Origin: a virus
Length of the DNA: 64,000 nucleotides
Reading direction: 5' to 3' (one strand)
IMG/VR virus record: IMGVR_UViG_3300036770_006296
Span: 62,001 to 126,000 of that record
Below the pieces are notes generated by a model, which saw only the letters and a list, made by a program, of their open reading frames with translations, ran no database searches and was not told the DNA's origin. The position numbers and the translations under genes were made by a program. Of the stretch, positions 8,011 through 16,040 are shown in pieces; the first letter of the stretch is position 1; every line of letters starts with the position of its first letter.

Positions 8011-8429
8011 CAACAGAGTACGAGATAAATTTTTTTACCAAAGGAGAAGGGGAATTAGTTTTTACTCTTGGTATAGTAGGAGGCTCAAGAACTAAGCTTC
8101 TCTATAATATTATTACCCAGAATTGGGACCAGGGAGGATATTTCACCGTTGACGAAGATGATTGGAATGATATAGAATGGAATTTTTTAGATATAATTTG
8201 TGAGAATGTCCCTTATCATCATGAAGATCCAGATGGATATAATAAATTCATCTATAATTTAGAAATGCTTTGTGAATACAATCTTAATATAAGAGGAGCA
8301 ATATCAAAATATAATGCTGAAATAAAAGAAAAAGCTATCTTAGAAACGCTTTGTGGTTGTATACTAGAAAATTTCGATTACGAAGCGGCAGGAACTGAGG
8401 AATTTAAATTTAAGATACAAAAATTATGA
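8007..8429 (+). CDS. acidic protein, paralogue of 8426-8812
   Basis: 140 residues, acidic, no known family. It shares with the next gene the plan beta-rich start, then L-L-Y-N-I-I-x-x-x-W-D, then a helical part ending in a DYEA/DEES-type acidic turn and a closing strand. ATGA overlaps at both ends couple it to 7402-8010 and 8426-8812. Likely arose by tandem duplication. Confidence 0.75.
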   Translation: MTTEYEINFFTKGEGELVFTLGIVGGSRTKLLYNIITQNWDQGGYFTVDEDDWNDIEWNFLDIICENVPYHHEDPDGYNKFIYNLEMLCEYNLNIRGAISKYNAEIKEKAILETLCGCILENFDYEAAGTEEFKFKIQKL

Positions 8430-8812
8430 TATACGAATTTAGATTTTCAGCAGAGGAGGATCCTGAGGTATACAAGATGGTAATAGAAGCAGATACTAGA
8501 TCTAATCTACTTTATAATATATTAAATAACCAATGGGATACGGAACAAATTTATTTTGATGATACCGAAATAATTCAGATTTTGGAGAACATCTTTGATA
8601 GATTAATGAATGCGGATCCAAGAACATATTCGGAAGATCTATATGATTTTTTAATGAGATGTCAATTTAAGCTTGATCTTAGAAGATTTTTAGGTGAAAA
8701 CAGCAATGAATCTTTACAAAGACTATTACATTTATTTGGAGAATGTGTTTGTAATATTTTTGACGAAGAATCTGGAGGTCTTGATTTCGAGTACGAATTC
8801 CTAGAAAGGTAA
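8426..8812 (+). CDS. acidic protein, paralogue of 8007-8429
   Basis: 128 residues. Shares NLLYNILNNQWD with LLYNIITQNWD of the gene before, and a similar C-terminus (FEYEFLE against FKFKIQK). Function unknown. Overlaps the convergent gene 8801-9043 by 12 bp. Confidence 0.75.
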   Translation: MIYEFRFSAEEDPEVYKMVIEADTRSNLLYNILNNQWDTEQIYFDDTEIIQILENIFDRLMNADPRTYSEDLYDFLMRCQFKLDLRRFLGENSNESLQRLLHLFGECVCNIFDEESGGLDFEYEFLER

Positions 8813-9043
8813 ATCCATAGCCATTAAGAATATGTGCTCCTTATTAGCATTATACATAGCCATTTTTTCTAACATCTCCTCTTTACTTAACTTGCTAAAT
8901 AAATAAGATTTATCCTCCACGATACATTCATGATCCTCGTCTCCCAGTGTATTATCCCACAATTCGTAGAAATATTTCAACGCATGGTCATATCCATATA
9001 CGAATTCTCGATTTCCCTCTAGTTGTATAACGTATCTACTCAT
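8801..9043 (-). CDS. small hypothetical protein
   Basis: 80 residues, no family recognised; contains two Asp/Glu-rich stretches and a YNANKEHIFLMAMD end. Its start overlaps the stop of 9043-9402 by one base (TAATG), so both are made from the early-type promoter at 9407-9443. Confidence 0.65.
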   Translation of the reverse strand: MSRYVIQLEGNREFVYGYDHALKYFYELWDNTLGDEDHECIVEDKSYLFSKLSKEEMLEKMAMYNANKEHIFLMAMDLPF

Positions 9044-9402
9044 TATATTAATTGTTTTTGTTTGTTTTTAAGCTCGCTATTGAGATATTTTGCTAAGACT
9101 TGACCATGACAAAGGAAACTCTTTTCAGATCCGTCTGCGGGCTTATTACAACACCAACATCCCAATACTTTTCCCTTTAATTCATCGATATCTTTTATTA
9201 ACCCGCTTTCATTTAGATACTTTTCATATCCTTCTATAGCTTCTTTTCTAGAATCAACCTTAAATTTAGCTTGCGTCTTATCAAGATCTTTGTGTGTGTA
9301 AGGATTAGCCCACTTGCTAGGCCTTCCTATATACACATCATGGAAATATTTTTTAAAGTGGACCACATATGTTACTCCATCTATCCTTTCGAAATTCTCC
9401 AT
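9043..9402 (-). CDS. DUF4326 family protein
   Basis: 119 residues matching the DUF4326 layout: YIGRPSKWANPYTH near the start, a central R-x-E-A-I-x-x-Y-x-x-Y-L helix, then LKGKVLGCWCCNKP and CHGQVLAKYL. The GCWC...CHG arrangement suggests a metal or catalytic thiol site. Known: the family is common in phages and is proposed, not proven, to have a nucleotide-related role. The ATG is four bases after a -7 box, so the mRNA is probably leaderless. Confidence 0.85.
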   Translation of the reverse strand: MENFERIDGVTYVVHFKKYFHDVYIGRPSKWANPYTHKDLDKTQAKFKVDSRKEAIEGYEKYLNESGLIKDIDELKGKVLGCWCCNKPADGSEKSFLCHGQVLAKYLNSELKNKQKQLI

Positions 9403-9406
9403 ATCA

Positions 9407-9443
9407 CAAAGATAGTAAAATATAGATGTATAAAAAAATGATT
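9407..9443 (-). promoter_or_regulatory. early-type 37-bp promoter, leaderless class
   Basis: Minus strand AATCATTTTTTT to TATCTTTG in 37 bp; only four bases separate the -7 box from the ATG at 9402. Confidence 0.85.
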
Positions 9444-9446
9444 CTT

Positions 9447-9815
9447 TTAAATAGAGCGTACTAATCTAGCCCTTTCTCTCTGATTTTTTGGTAATCCCCC
9501 TCTCCTGCTAGTGGGGAAATAAAATTTTACTGCCCAATCTCCAGATATTTGCTCTGGATATCCATTAGGATCTACCCAATATCCGCTATCATCAAACCCC
9601 ATTATCCCCATATCATAGTATTGTTTTAAAAAGATGATTTCTTTTATTGTGGGAAGTCTCCATCCAGGACCGAGTTCTTCTGCATATTTTATGGCTTCAT
9701 CGTACATGACACGATAATCGAATCTATAATTAGCAGGAACATTAGGATTCTTACTTCTTTCGACCATAACATCCTCTGCCATAACTTCCAATATTCCTAG
9801 ATTGTAGAATTTCAT
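9447..9815 (-). CDS. DUF1566/FISUMP-like protein
   Basis: 122 residues. Contains GPGWRLPTIKEI, the G-W-R-L-P-T-x-x-E signature of the DUF1566 and FISUMP families, then a glycine-rich GYW...SGDWAVKFYF part and a C-terminal R-x-R-L-V-R typical of the fold. A related protein is encoded at 42980. Function unknown. It begins three bases after the stop of 9819-10220, giving a two-gene late unit. Confidence 0.65.
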   Translation of the reverse strand: MKFYNLGILEVMAEDVMVERSKNPNVPANYRFDYRVMYDEAIKYAEELGPGWRLPTIKEIIFLKQYYDMGIMGFDDSGYWVDPNGYPEQISGDWAVKFYFPTSRRGGLPKNQRERARLVRSI

Positions 9816-9818
9816 TAA

Positions 9819-10220
9819 TTAAAGCATCATACTTAGTGCACCCGATACGTCAGAACCAACATTCTTACCATTTAATTTGAATTCTCCGCCTTTTTTAACT
9901 ATTTGGTAATCCCCTCTTTTTGTTTTAATAGAAACAGTATTACATAAATTTCCCCCACGAGTAAAGAAGTTGTGGACTGACTCTTCTAATCCCCCTCTCC
10001 CGTCTGCTTCTCCAAAAAAGCTCATAGAAACACCTCTGCTTTTATTGAGAATTCTAGGAACACCTAGCTGTGAAGCTCTTTCCCTAATTTTATCTATTTC
10101 ATCTCTTGTAAACCAGTTAACAGATCCTTTGGATCTCTTTTCTGATAATTTAGGTATACCGCTATAGGATGTTTTTGGATTATAGCTGGTAAACTCTTCG
10201 AAAAGCTTTAGGTATTTCAT
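9819..10220 (-). CDS. small protein with MKYLKLFEEF leader
   Basis: 133 residues from the ATG at 10220, chosen because the product then starts MKYLKLFEEFTSYN, the shared leader, and a GATATATATAG motif lies just upstream; the open frame extends 31 codons further. The body is basic with NWFTRDEIDKIRERA and ends SGALSMML, a possible remnant of the KGxxML tail. No family recognised. Candidate packaged protein. Confidence 0.65.
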   Translation of the reverse strand: MKYLKLFEEFTSYNPKTSYSGIPKLSEKRSKGSVNWFTRDEIDKIRERASQLGVPRILNKSRGVSMSFFGEADGRGGLEESVHNFFTRGGNLCNTVSIKTKRGDYQIVKKGGEFKLNGKNVGSDVSGALSMML

Positions 10221-10240
10221 TTTTATTCCTATATTTACTC

Positions 10241-10250
10241 TATATATATC
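10241..10250 (-). promoter_or_regulatory. late-type promoter motif
   Basis: Minus strand GATATATATA about 20 bp before the ATG at 10220. Confidence 0.5.
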
Positions 10251-10256
10251 ATTGAT

Positions 10257-10805
10257 TTGATACTTCCCAATGAGATAAAATACAGATTCGTGAGTGACAT
10301 TGACGTCTCTCACTTAAAAGAAAAGATTATAGCCAATAATCTTGATTGGGATTCATATGATTTTAGACAATTAAGGTACAAGGACCACTCACAAACTAAG
10401 ACTATACCTCTTATATGGTCGGAAAATTTCAGTTCTCCGCAAAAATGGGATCCATATTATTCAATTTTTAAAGGGGATCTAGATAAAATAGAATTGATAA
10501 TAAGATCTTCCTTATGTAAAAGCGGAGATTTTATGAGTGCTATACTTATTAATCTTCCCGCTGGAAAATCTATAACAAGACACGTAGATGCAAATCCAAT
10601 AGGGGACAAGTTTAATAGGTGCCACAGAATACACATTCCTATAATAACAAACTCTGACTGTATATTTGAAATTGATGGAGAGGAGAAAAATATGAAGGAA
10701 GGAGAAATCTGGGAGATAAGCAACGTCAAGAAACCACATAGTGTACAAAACAAAGGTGCATCCGATCGGATACACCTCCTTATAGATTGGGATCCTTTTC
10801 TTTAA
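10257..10805 (+). CDS. 2OG-Fe(II) / aspartyl beta-hydroxylase-like oxygenase
   Basis: 182 residues. Fits the double-stranded beta-helix of Asp/Asn beta-hydroxylase-type dioxygenases: HVDANPIG (His-x-Asp iron ligands), HRIHIPIITN, then EGEIWEISNVKKPHSVQN with the distal His, and a closing DRIHLLIDW. Known: these enzymes use Fe(II), O2 and 2-oxoglutarate to hydroxylate proteins or small molecules. Substrate unknown. The start is uncertain: a TTG at 10257 is used here, no in-frame ATG is near, and an ATT upstream is possible. Overlaps the convergent gene 10802-11494. Confidence 0.75.
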   Translation: MILPNEIKYRFVSDIDVSHLKEKIIANNLDWDSYDFRQLRYKDHSQTKTIPLIWSENFSSPQKWDPYYSIFKGDLDKIELIIRSSLCKSGDFMSAILINLPAGKSITRHVDANPIGDKFNRCHRIHIPIITNSDCIFEIDGEEKNMKEGEIWEISNVKKPHSVQNKGASDRIHLLIDWDPFL

Positions 10806-11494
10806 TCTATTCCAAATCTCCTTAGCATAGATCCTCCTTTACCAGCTCTAACAAGGTCATCATACTCTTCAGGCGAAAGCTTAGCTCTAACTTTATCATC
10901 AACCCCAGAGATTGAAGAAGATGTATCCTTATACATCATAACCCCAGTTTTTGGGTTTTTATCTCTATATCCTTTTACTATGGTATCGGATAACACATCA
11001 GATAATTCTTGAGAAGTTGAATCGAGAGGATATATTTGCCCTGCTATTGCAATTTCATTATCTGAACCTCTTGAAATAACATAAACAACTCCTTCAGTCT
11101 CTATAGCTGCTTGCATGAAATCGTCGTGACATGAAGTACCCTCATAATCAAACACTCTATTCAATATATCGTCAGGATCTATACCAGGATTAGCTAGCAT
11201 TTCATATGAATTTCTGAAAACATCAAAACTTCCCCATTCATCGTAACAGTCTTCTTTAGAGCTCTTCTGACTTTCTTCCCAATCTGCATATGCTTCATCA
11301 TATTCTTCTGATGTTTCATAGTCATCCTCATCCGGCGCCTCATCCACATCGTAATCCCCCATATGCCATGCACTGTATCCGGATTCACAATAATCTTCAA
11401 CTAAAGTATCATAGTCAAGGGGTTCTTCACCATTGGTTGATTCCGGATATCCATAGTGTCCATCAGGAACGAATATAAACTTCTTTATTTTCAT
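10802..11494 (-). CDS. very acidic protein ending KGGSMLRRFG
   Basis: 230 residues. Residues ~30-90 are dominated by D, E and Y (ESGYSAWHMGDYDVDEAPDE and similar). The C-terminus is AGKGGSMLRRFGID, the shared KGxxMLxRFG peptide. No family recognised. It starts 17 bp after 11512-12072 ends; the gap holds GGATAAATAATG, a possible late box. The acidic body could mimic nucleic acid, but this is speculation. Confidence 0.72.
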   Translation of the reverse strand: MKIKKFIFVPDGHYGYPESTNGEEPLDYDTLVEDYCESGYSAWHMGDYDVDEAPDEDDYETSEEYDEAYADWEESQKSSKEDCYDEWGSFDVFRNSYEMLANPGIDPDDILNRVFDYEGTSCHDDFMQAAIETEGVVYVISRGSDNEIAIAGQIYPLDSTSQELSDVLSDTIVKGYRDKNPKTGVMMYKDTSSSISGVDDKVRAKLSPEEYDDLVRAGKGGSMLRRFGID

Positions 11495-11511
11495 TTTTTT
11501 GATTTATATCA

Positions 11512-12072
11512 TTATTTATCCATATTTCGAATTAAAAAATAAAGCTCCTTTGGAAATTCTGGTATGTCCCCTATGGAATTAAGATCGAAAACTGATCTGC
11601 CTAAGAATTTGTAAGATTTTCCCATGAATTCAGAAGGGGAAGTAAATGATTTTCCATTAAAAAGCACATCAAAATTGATGTTGCCGTGCTTACTCGCATA
11701 AATGTTTCGCATTTTCCATCCCTTAGGAACCCTAAAATATAGATGGAGACCTCCATTCATAGTGGTTTCCACCAGGAAATCTTTGATTTTTAGCGAATTT
11801 TCCTCTAAAATCCCCATGAATTCATCTACTGAATGCGGTGTTCCCTCTATATCTAAGCACATAATACCTGAATCCTTCAGGCAGATACCCAGAAAATTAT
11901 ACCCCTGATAGTTTTCTCTGAAATTTTCTGCGATATCAACAGAAAAATAAACGGAATCTTTGTGTAATTTTCTTATTCCTAACTCTTTTTCTATCTTACA
12001 TATTTTTGTTTCGATGCCTAAGCCGTACCACTTGATACAGTGTCTTAAAATCTCTGATATTTTATCTCTCAT
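11512..12072 (-). CDS. small prim-pol (archaeo-eukaryotic primase-like) domain
   Basis: 186 residues, about the size of a stand-alone domain. It shows the bifunctional primase/polymerase N-terminal pattern: GIMCLDIEG (metal-binding D-x-E), TTMNGGLHLYFRVP (the G-G-x-H-x-Y-F motif), then NINFDVLFNGKSFTSPSE (the third acidic strand and S-P-S turn). Known: this fold makes primers and may extend them. There is no helicase or C-terminal domain, so it could act with a separate phage helicase or have another nucleotidyl role. A CTATTTTTATA stretch upstream is a weak late-box candidate. Confidence 0.72.
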   Translation of the reverse strand: MRDKISEILRHCIKWYGLGIETKICKIEKELGIRKLHKDSVYFSVDIAENFRENYQGYNFLGICLKDSGIMCLDIEGTPHSVDEFMGILEENSLKIKDFLVETTMNGGLHLYFRVPKGWKMRNIYASKHGNINFDVLFNGKSFTSPSEFMGKSYKFLGRSVFDLNSIGDIPEFPKELYFLIRNMDK

Positions 12073-12110
12073 TTCTATTTTTATAGAGAAAATAGAGTAA
12101 AGATTTCAAC

Positions 12111-12137
12111 AAAAAAGCCCCTATCTCTAGGGGCTAG
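12111..12137 (-). terminator. hairpin terminator for 12183-12896
   Basis: Minus strand TAGCCCCTA, loop, TAGGGGCTTTTTTG. Confidence 0.8.
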
Positions 12138-12182
12138 CTGTAAATCGTAGATCTTCTCTACCTTGTCCTGAGACAATATTTA

Positions 12183-12896
12183 TTAGTTATTTAATGGGTG
12201 TGATAAGAAGTCCTTAGCCACCTTTGCTATTGATATCTTTGTTTTTAATTTGTCCTTCAATTCCATATTCTCCTCTGGTTTACTAAGGGCTTCTCCAACA
12301 AATTCATTTAATTCTTCGGACTCTAAATCTGAAAGACCATATCCAGCAAATATCTTTTCCAATCGGGATAGAAATTCGCCACCCTCTAGGGTTCCAACCA
12401 AAATGCTGTGAGCCAATATGAAGAAATTCTGTGTGTCTACTAAGAAACTATCGTCGCTGCTTTCGTAAACATCATAGAATGCCTTTAATACCACGCCAGA
12501 CTCCTCATCCTTGAGAAATAATATGAGCTTCTGTAACTCCTCAAATACTTCTTTATTAAGTCCATCAAAGTATTTGTTCAGTTCGTATTTATTAACATCA
12601 TATTTCGGTACTGGACTTTCGTCCTCATCAATCATTAAGTGTGTGGGATCCTGCATCACCACTTTGTATATTTTCTCGTGATACCAATTCTGATATTCCT
12701 GCAGTGCGTTGAGCGCCACATTTTGTACCATATCACGGTATTGATTACCTCCATTAATGTAAATCACTGCAGCTCTTTTAATAAGTGCAGCGGCTCTATC
12801 ATTTCTAGTGTCCTTTTCGTTGATCCCTTCTAGTTCGTGTGAAAGCAAAAGAATATCTAATCCGAAGAAAAACCTTGCTTTGTCTTTTTTTTCCAT
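12183..12896 (-). CDS. hypothetical early protein
   Basis: 237 residues from the ATG at 12896. A TTG eight codons upstream is rejected because it lies inside the -7 box TACATTTG. Helix-rich; a central acidic segment (DPTHLMIDEDESP) separates an N-terminal half with RAAALIKRAAVIYINGG from a C-terminal half with EFLSRLEKIFAGYG. No family recognised. Single-gene early unit with its own promoter and terminator. Confidence 0.72.
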   Translation of the reverse strand: MEKKDKARFFFGLDILLLSHELEGINEKDTRNDRAAALIKRAAVIYINGGNQYRDMVQNVALNALQEYQNWYHEKIYKVVMQDPTHLMIDEDESPVPKYDVNKYELNKYFDGLNKEVFEELQKLILFLKDEESGVVLKAFYDVYESSDDSFLVDTQNFFILAHSILVGTLEGGEFLSRLEKIFAGYGLSDLESEELNEFVGEALSKPEENMELKDKLKTKISIAKVAKDFLSHPLNN

Positions 12897-12917
12897 ATTT
12901 CTATTAATTTTTCTTTC

Positions 12918-12954
12918 CAAATGTAGAGTATCGAATCTGGTTAAAAAAAAGATT
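12918..12954 (-). promoter_or_regulatory. early-type 37-bp promoter
   Basis: Minus strand AATCTTTTTTTT to TACATTTG in 37 bp; its position decides the start of the gene at 12896. Confidence 0.85.
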
Positions 12955-12962
12955 TCATAAAA

Positions 12963-13691
12963 TTAATATTCACCAAATCTCCTAAGCATTCTTGATCCCT
13001 TAAAAGCCTCTTCTGGTGTTTCTCCAAAGAATAATTTTATCCTGTCCTCTAGATGAGGATAAGCTTTTATAGTTCTATGTGCCACTATGGTGAATTCAGA
13101 GAAAGATGTTTTATCAAGAATGTCCTTCAACATAGTAACAATATCGTCATCCGAAACATCCCTTATTCCTATAATCAATTTCTCCTCGTGCTGGTAGTTG
13201 CTTCTTCTCTTGCCATTCCTGAAATTAATGGAATATATTCTACTTCTATTTGGATGATCAATATCTTCAAGGTCCGATGTTCCATAATCAAGCGCTCCAG
13301 TTTCATCTACCATTTCATCATATTCTCCCATACCACCACTCTGATAGAAATCATAAAAAGCCTCCATCTCATCGATGTCCATAAGCCTCCAATTAGTAGC
13401 AGATCCACTCAATGACTCTGGTGTGTTGTGCCAGTCTTTCCCGAGCAGGATCTTCTCTCCCTCGCTGACTTTTCTAAAAGTAAGCATCCCTGGAACAAGC
13501 ACAATCTTATTTCTAAAACGTGGATCGTCAACTAGAAAAACCTGATGCACTGCATAATCTTTATGAAAATTCGAATATTGACAAAGATCCACGGGGATTA
13601 TCCTTCCCATTTCTTTATCTGATAGATCCATTCTAGGGGATTTGTCTATTCCTTCACTTAACATTTCGTAGTATCCCTTGATGTGTTTCAT
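12963..13691 (-). CDS. protein with MKHIKGYYEM start and KGSRMLRRFG tail
   Basis: 242 residues. It starts MKHIKGYYEMLSEG, like the shared leader, and ends FKGSRMLRRFGEY, the shared tail, so it carries both short peptides. The body has NSRIYSINFRNGKRRSNYQ-like strands and a DVSDDDIVTMLKDILDK helix; no family recognised. Unlike most leader-bearing genes it has an early-type promoter, four bases before the ATG, so its mRNA is probably leaderless. Confidence 0.72.
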   Translation of the reverse strand: MKHIKGYYEMLSEGIDKSPRMDLSDKEMGRIIPVDLCQYSNFHKDYAVHQVFLVDDPRFRNKIVLVPGMLTFRKVSEGEKILLGKDWHNTPESLSGSATNWRLMDIDEMEAFYDFYQSGGMGEYDEMVDETGALDYGTSDLEDIDHPNRSRIYSINFRNGKRRSNYQHEEKLIIGIRDVSDDDIVTMLKDILDKTSFSEFTIVAHRTIKAYPHLEDRIKLFFGETPEEAFKGSRMLRRFGEY

Positions 13692-13695
13692 TTTG

Positions 13696-13732
13696 TAAAT
13701 GTAGTTATTTATTTATCCAACAAAAAATGATT
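13696..13732 (-). promoter_or_regulatory. early-type 37-bp promoter, leaderless class
   Basis: Minus strand AATCATTTTTTG to TACATTTA in 37 bp, four bases from the ATG at 13691. Confidence 0.8.
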
Positions 13733-13796
13733 TCTAATTCTAATTCTATTTAATCAAAACTTAACGCTAAATAAGTTATTTACCAGCAATTGTTGC

Positions 13797-13808
13797 CATA
13801 TATAAATT
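13797..13808 (+). promoter_or_regulatory. possible late promoter
   Basis: CATATATAAATT just before the ATG at 13811 contains a TATAAAT core. Confidence 0.4.
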
Positions 13809-13810
13809 AA

Positions 13811-14488
13811 ATGAATTGCAATTTAAGTATAGTTATTCCTTGTAAAAACGAGGAAGATATAATAATAGAAACTTTAAAGTCTATAAAAAAAAGAGAGAAA
13901 TACAAAATAATTGTAGCTGACTGCTCTACCGACAAAACCAAGGAATTGATAAAAAATCACGATGCTTCTATAGAAATAGTAGATGGTGGATTACCCGCAG
14001 TAGCAAGAAATAAAGGAGCTTCTCATTCATCATCTGATCTCATACTCTTCATGGATGCTGATATGAACATATCAAATATAGATCTAGATGACATAATATC
14101 AGATTTTGAGAAAAAAAATCTTGATCTCGCTACTTGTAAGATAACAGTAGATGGATTTTTCTACAAGATACCCTATTTTTTATTCTATATAGCTCAAAAA
14201 ATAATCTCATTAAAAACTCCATTCGCTGTGGGAGGGTTCATGCTTTTTAGAAAGAGTGAATTTGATAAAATGTGTGGATTTAACGAGAACGATAAGTTTG
14301 CAGAGGACTATCATCTTTCAATGAAAATAGACCCTAGAAAATTTAAAATATACAACAAAAATATCTCAACATCAAACAGAAGACTTAAAAATAAATCAAT
14401 ATTCTACATGGTAAAAATGATGACTCTTTGCTGGATTAATAGGTACAATGATGACTTCTATAAAAAAGATTACAACTACTGGAAATAA
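13811..14488 (+). CDS. GT2-family glycosyltransferase
   Basis: 225 residues. GT-A fold: LSIVIPCKNEEDIIIETLKS at the start, VADCSTDKT, a GGLPAVARNKG segment, ILFMDADM (the D-x-D metal site at about residue 77-80), AVGGFMLFRKSEFD and NDKFAEDYHLSMK near the acceptor site. About residues 115-135 form a hydrophobic stretch that may touch the membrane. Known: such enzymes transfer sugars from nucleotide-sugars. Next to a phosphoesterase gene, it may modify host surface glycans, phage DNA or virion proteins. Confidence 0.85.
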   Translation: MNCNLSIVIPCKNEEDIIIETLKSIKKREKYKIIVADCSTDKTKELIKNHDASIEIVDGGLPAVARNKGASHSSSDLILFMDADMNISNIDLDDIISDFEKKNLDLATCKITVDGFFYKIPYFLFYIAQKIISLKTPFAVGGFMLFRKSEFDKMCGFNENDKFAEDYHLSMKIDPRKFKIYNKNISTSNRRLKNKSIFYMVKMMTLCWINRYNDDFYKKDYNYWK

Positions 14489-14512
14489 CAAACTGTGCTA
14501 AATACATTTTAT

Positions 14513-15226
14513 ATGAAAAAGTGGAGAACTATAATAATGAGTGATTTGCATCTAGGTGCAAGACAATCTCAAACAGATAAGATATTAAAATTCTTGAACG
14601 AAAACGAATCAGATATCCTAATATTAAATGGAGACATAATAGATGGATGGGCTTTGAAATCAGGGGGAAAATGGAAAAAAGACTGTTCCAAGATTTTTAG
14701 AAAATTTATGAAGAGAAGTGAAGATGGAACCAAAGTGATTTATATAAGGGGAAACCACGACGATTTTTTAAAACCTTTTGTTCCTTTTAAACTTAACAAT
14801 ATAGAAATGCTTAGAAAATATATCCATATAGGAATAGATGGAAGGAAATACTTTTGCTTTCACGGTGACGTTTTAGATTTTGTTATAATGAAAGCTAGGT
14901 GGCTAGCCGTTATAGGAGGATGGTCATATGATCTAGTAATTAAATTAAACACAGGGTATAACTACATCAGAAAAAAATTAAACCTCCCTTATCATTCACT
15001 AGCTAACACAATAAAACAGTCAGTAAAAGGAGCAATAAATTTTGTGTCCAATTTTGAGGAAAATGCTAAGGGATTAACCAAACAAAAGGGATATGATGTT
15101 GCAGTTTGTGGTCATATACATCAACCAAAAATAGATAAAGAATATATGAACTCCGGCGATTTTTGTGAGAACTCAACCTGTTTAGTGGAGGATATAAATG
15201 GTAATTGGAAAATTATACATCTATAG
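14513..15226 (+). CDS. calcineurin-type metallophosphoesterase (LpxH-like)
   Basis: 237 residues from the ATG at 14513 (an upstream GTG at 14495 is less likely). All metal motifs are present: SDLHLGA, LNGDIIDGW, RGNHDD, FHGD and CGHIHQP. The arrangement is close to UDP-2,3-diacylglucosamine diphosphatase-like proteins, which cleave pyrophosphate bonds in lipid A synthesis. A long helical insert lies between the HGD and GHIH motifs, as in that family. With the adjacent GT2 gene it may alter host lipopolysaccharide; a nucleic acid phosphodiesterase role is the alternative. Confidence 0.82.
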   Translation: MKKWRTIIMSDLHLGARQSQTDKILKFLNENESDILILNGDIIDGWALKSGGKWKKDCSKIFRKFMKRSEDGTKVIYIRGNHDDFLKPFVPFKLNNIEMLRKYIHIGIDGRKYFCFHGDVLDFVIMKARWLAVIGGWSYDLVIKLNTGYNYIRKKLNLPYHSLANTIKQSVKGAINFVSNFEENAKGLTKQKGYDVAVCGHIHQPKIDKEYMNSGDFCENSTCLVEDINGNWKIIHL

Positions 15227-15252
15227 ATTATTTATCCAATAAAAAATGATTT

Positions 15253-15600
15253 CTAAGCTCCTAATCTTTTAACCATCAATTTAAAGAGCCTCATACTATC
15301 AATTCCAGGTAGATCGGAATCCTGGGGATCATCAGTTCTAAACTCTTTAAGAATCACTTTCTGAATACCTTCGAACTCTGTGTCTTTTGGTATATCCCAA
15401 AAAGAGATGTAATATATGTTTATAAAATCTCCCCTAAAAGTGACTCTTGGCGGAATATGAAGTACACCGCTTATGTATAGAACATTATATAAGCCTCGCT
15501 TTTTCGTAACGGGGACGGATACTACTATTCTATCATCAATCAGATCTGCTCTATACCCAAGCTCCTCAATTTCACCCAAGAATTTCTTTGTCACATTCAT
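15253..15600 (-). CDS. repeat-array protein 9 (degenerate)
   Basis: 115 residues, last gene of the tandem array. The C-terminus LPGIDSMRLFKLMVKRLGA keeps the family end (GIDSKRLLNLMIKRGLFI), and the N-terminus keeps FLGEIEELGYRADLIDDRIVV. Only two worn repeats remain (HIPPRVTFRGD, DIPKDTEFEG). Function unknown. Convergent with the phosphoesterase gene. ATG overlaps the preceding gene. Confidence 0.72.
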   Translation of the reverse strand: MNVTKKFLGEIEELGYRADLIDDRIVVSVPVTKKRGLYNVLYISGVLHIPPRVTFRGDFINIYYISFWDIPKDTEFEGIQKVILKEFRTDDPQDSDLPGIDSMRLFKLMVKRLGA

Positions 15601-16040
15601 AAAAATACCCCTTGTTTAACCATAAGCTTAAATAATCTCTTGGTGTGTATATCATCTATAGATCCTTCCCATGATTCACCCCAATCACCAGATGTGCTAA
15701 ACATATATGTTCCACCCCTTTGATACCCAAGCATAATCTTACTCTTTCCGTTATTGAAAACAGTGGAGGGATGTATCTTAATACCTTGGTCGTATAATCC
15801 CAAAACAATATTGCCACCATTGTTAAATTGAACACCCTCAGGAATCTCCTGTAGCTCCGTTAGATGAACATTACCCTTGTTATTAAAGATAACACCAGAA
15901 GGCAGAGACTTTAAGTGATTAATGCCCACGTTCCACTTGTAAGCAAGCCCATTAGATCCAGTGATCTCAATCTCGTTGCCCAAGATATTATAAGTGATCT
16001 TATCACTATCTAACTGTTCTATAAATTCTTCCCTTGTCAT
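15597..16040 (-). CDS. repeat-array protein 8
   Basis: 147 residues. Family N-terminus MTREEFIEQLDSDKITYNI, three repeats of the L-x-x-L-P-x-G-V-x-F-N-N-x-G-N-x type, and the end RLFKLMVKQGVFL. The third repeat is diverged (HPSTVFNNGKSKIML). ATG/stop overlap with both neighbours suggests coupled translation. Confidence 0.75.
   Translation of the reverse strand: MTREEFIEQLDSDKITYNILGNEIEITGSNGLAYKWNVGINHLKSLPSGVIFNNKGNVHLTELQEIPEGVQFNNGGNIVLGLYDQGIKIHPSTVFNNGKSKIMLGYQRGGTYMFSTSGDWGESWEGSIDDIHTKRLFKLMVKQGVFL

Noticed and set aside
15215-15251. Minus-strand AATCATTTTTTATTGGATAAATAATC as a promoter
   Set aside because: No TAnnTTTG at the 37-bp distance and it would read into the antisense of the phosphoesterase gene; probably a relic of the element at 13696.
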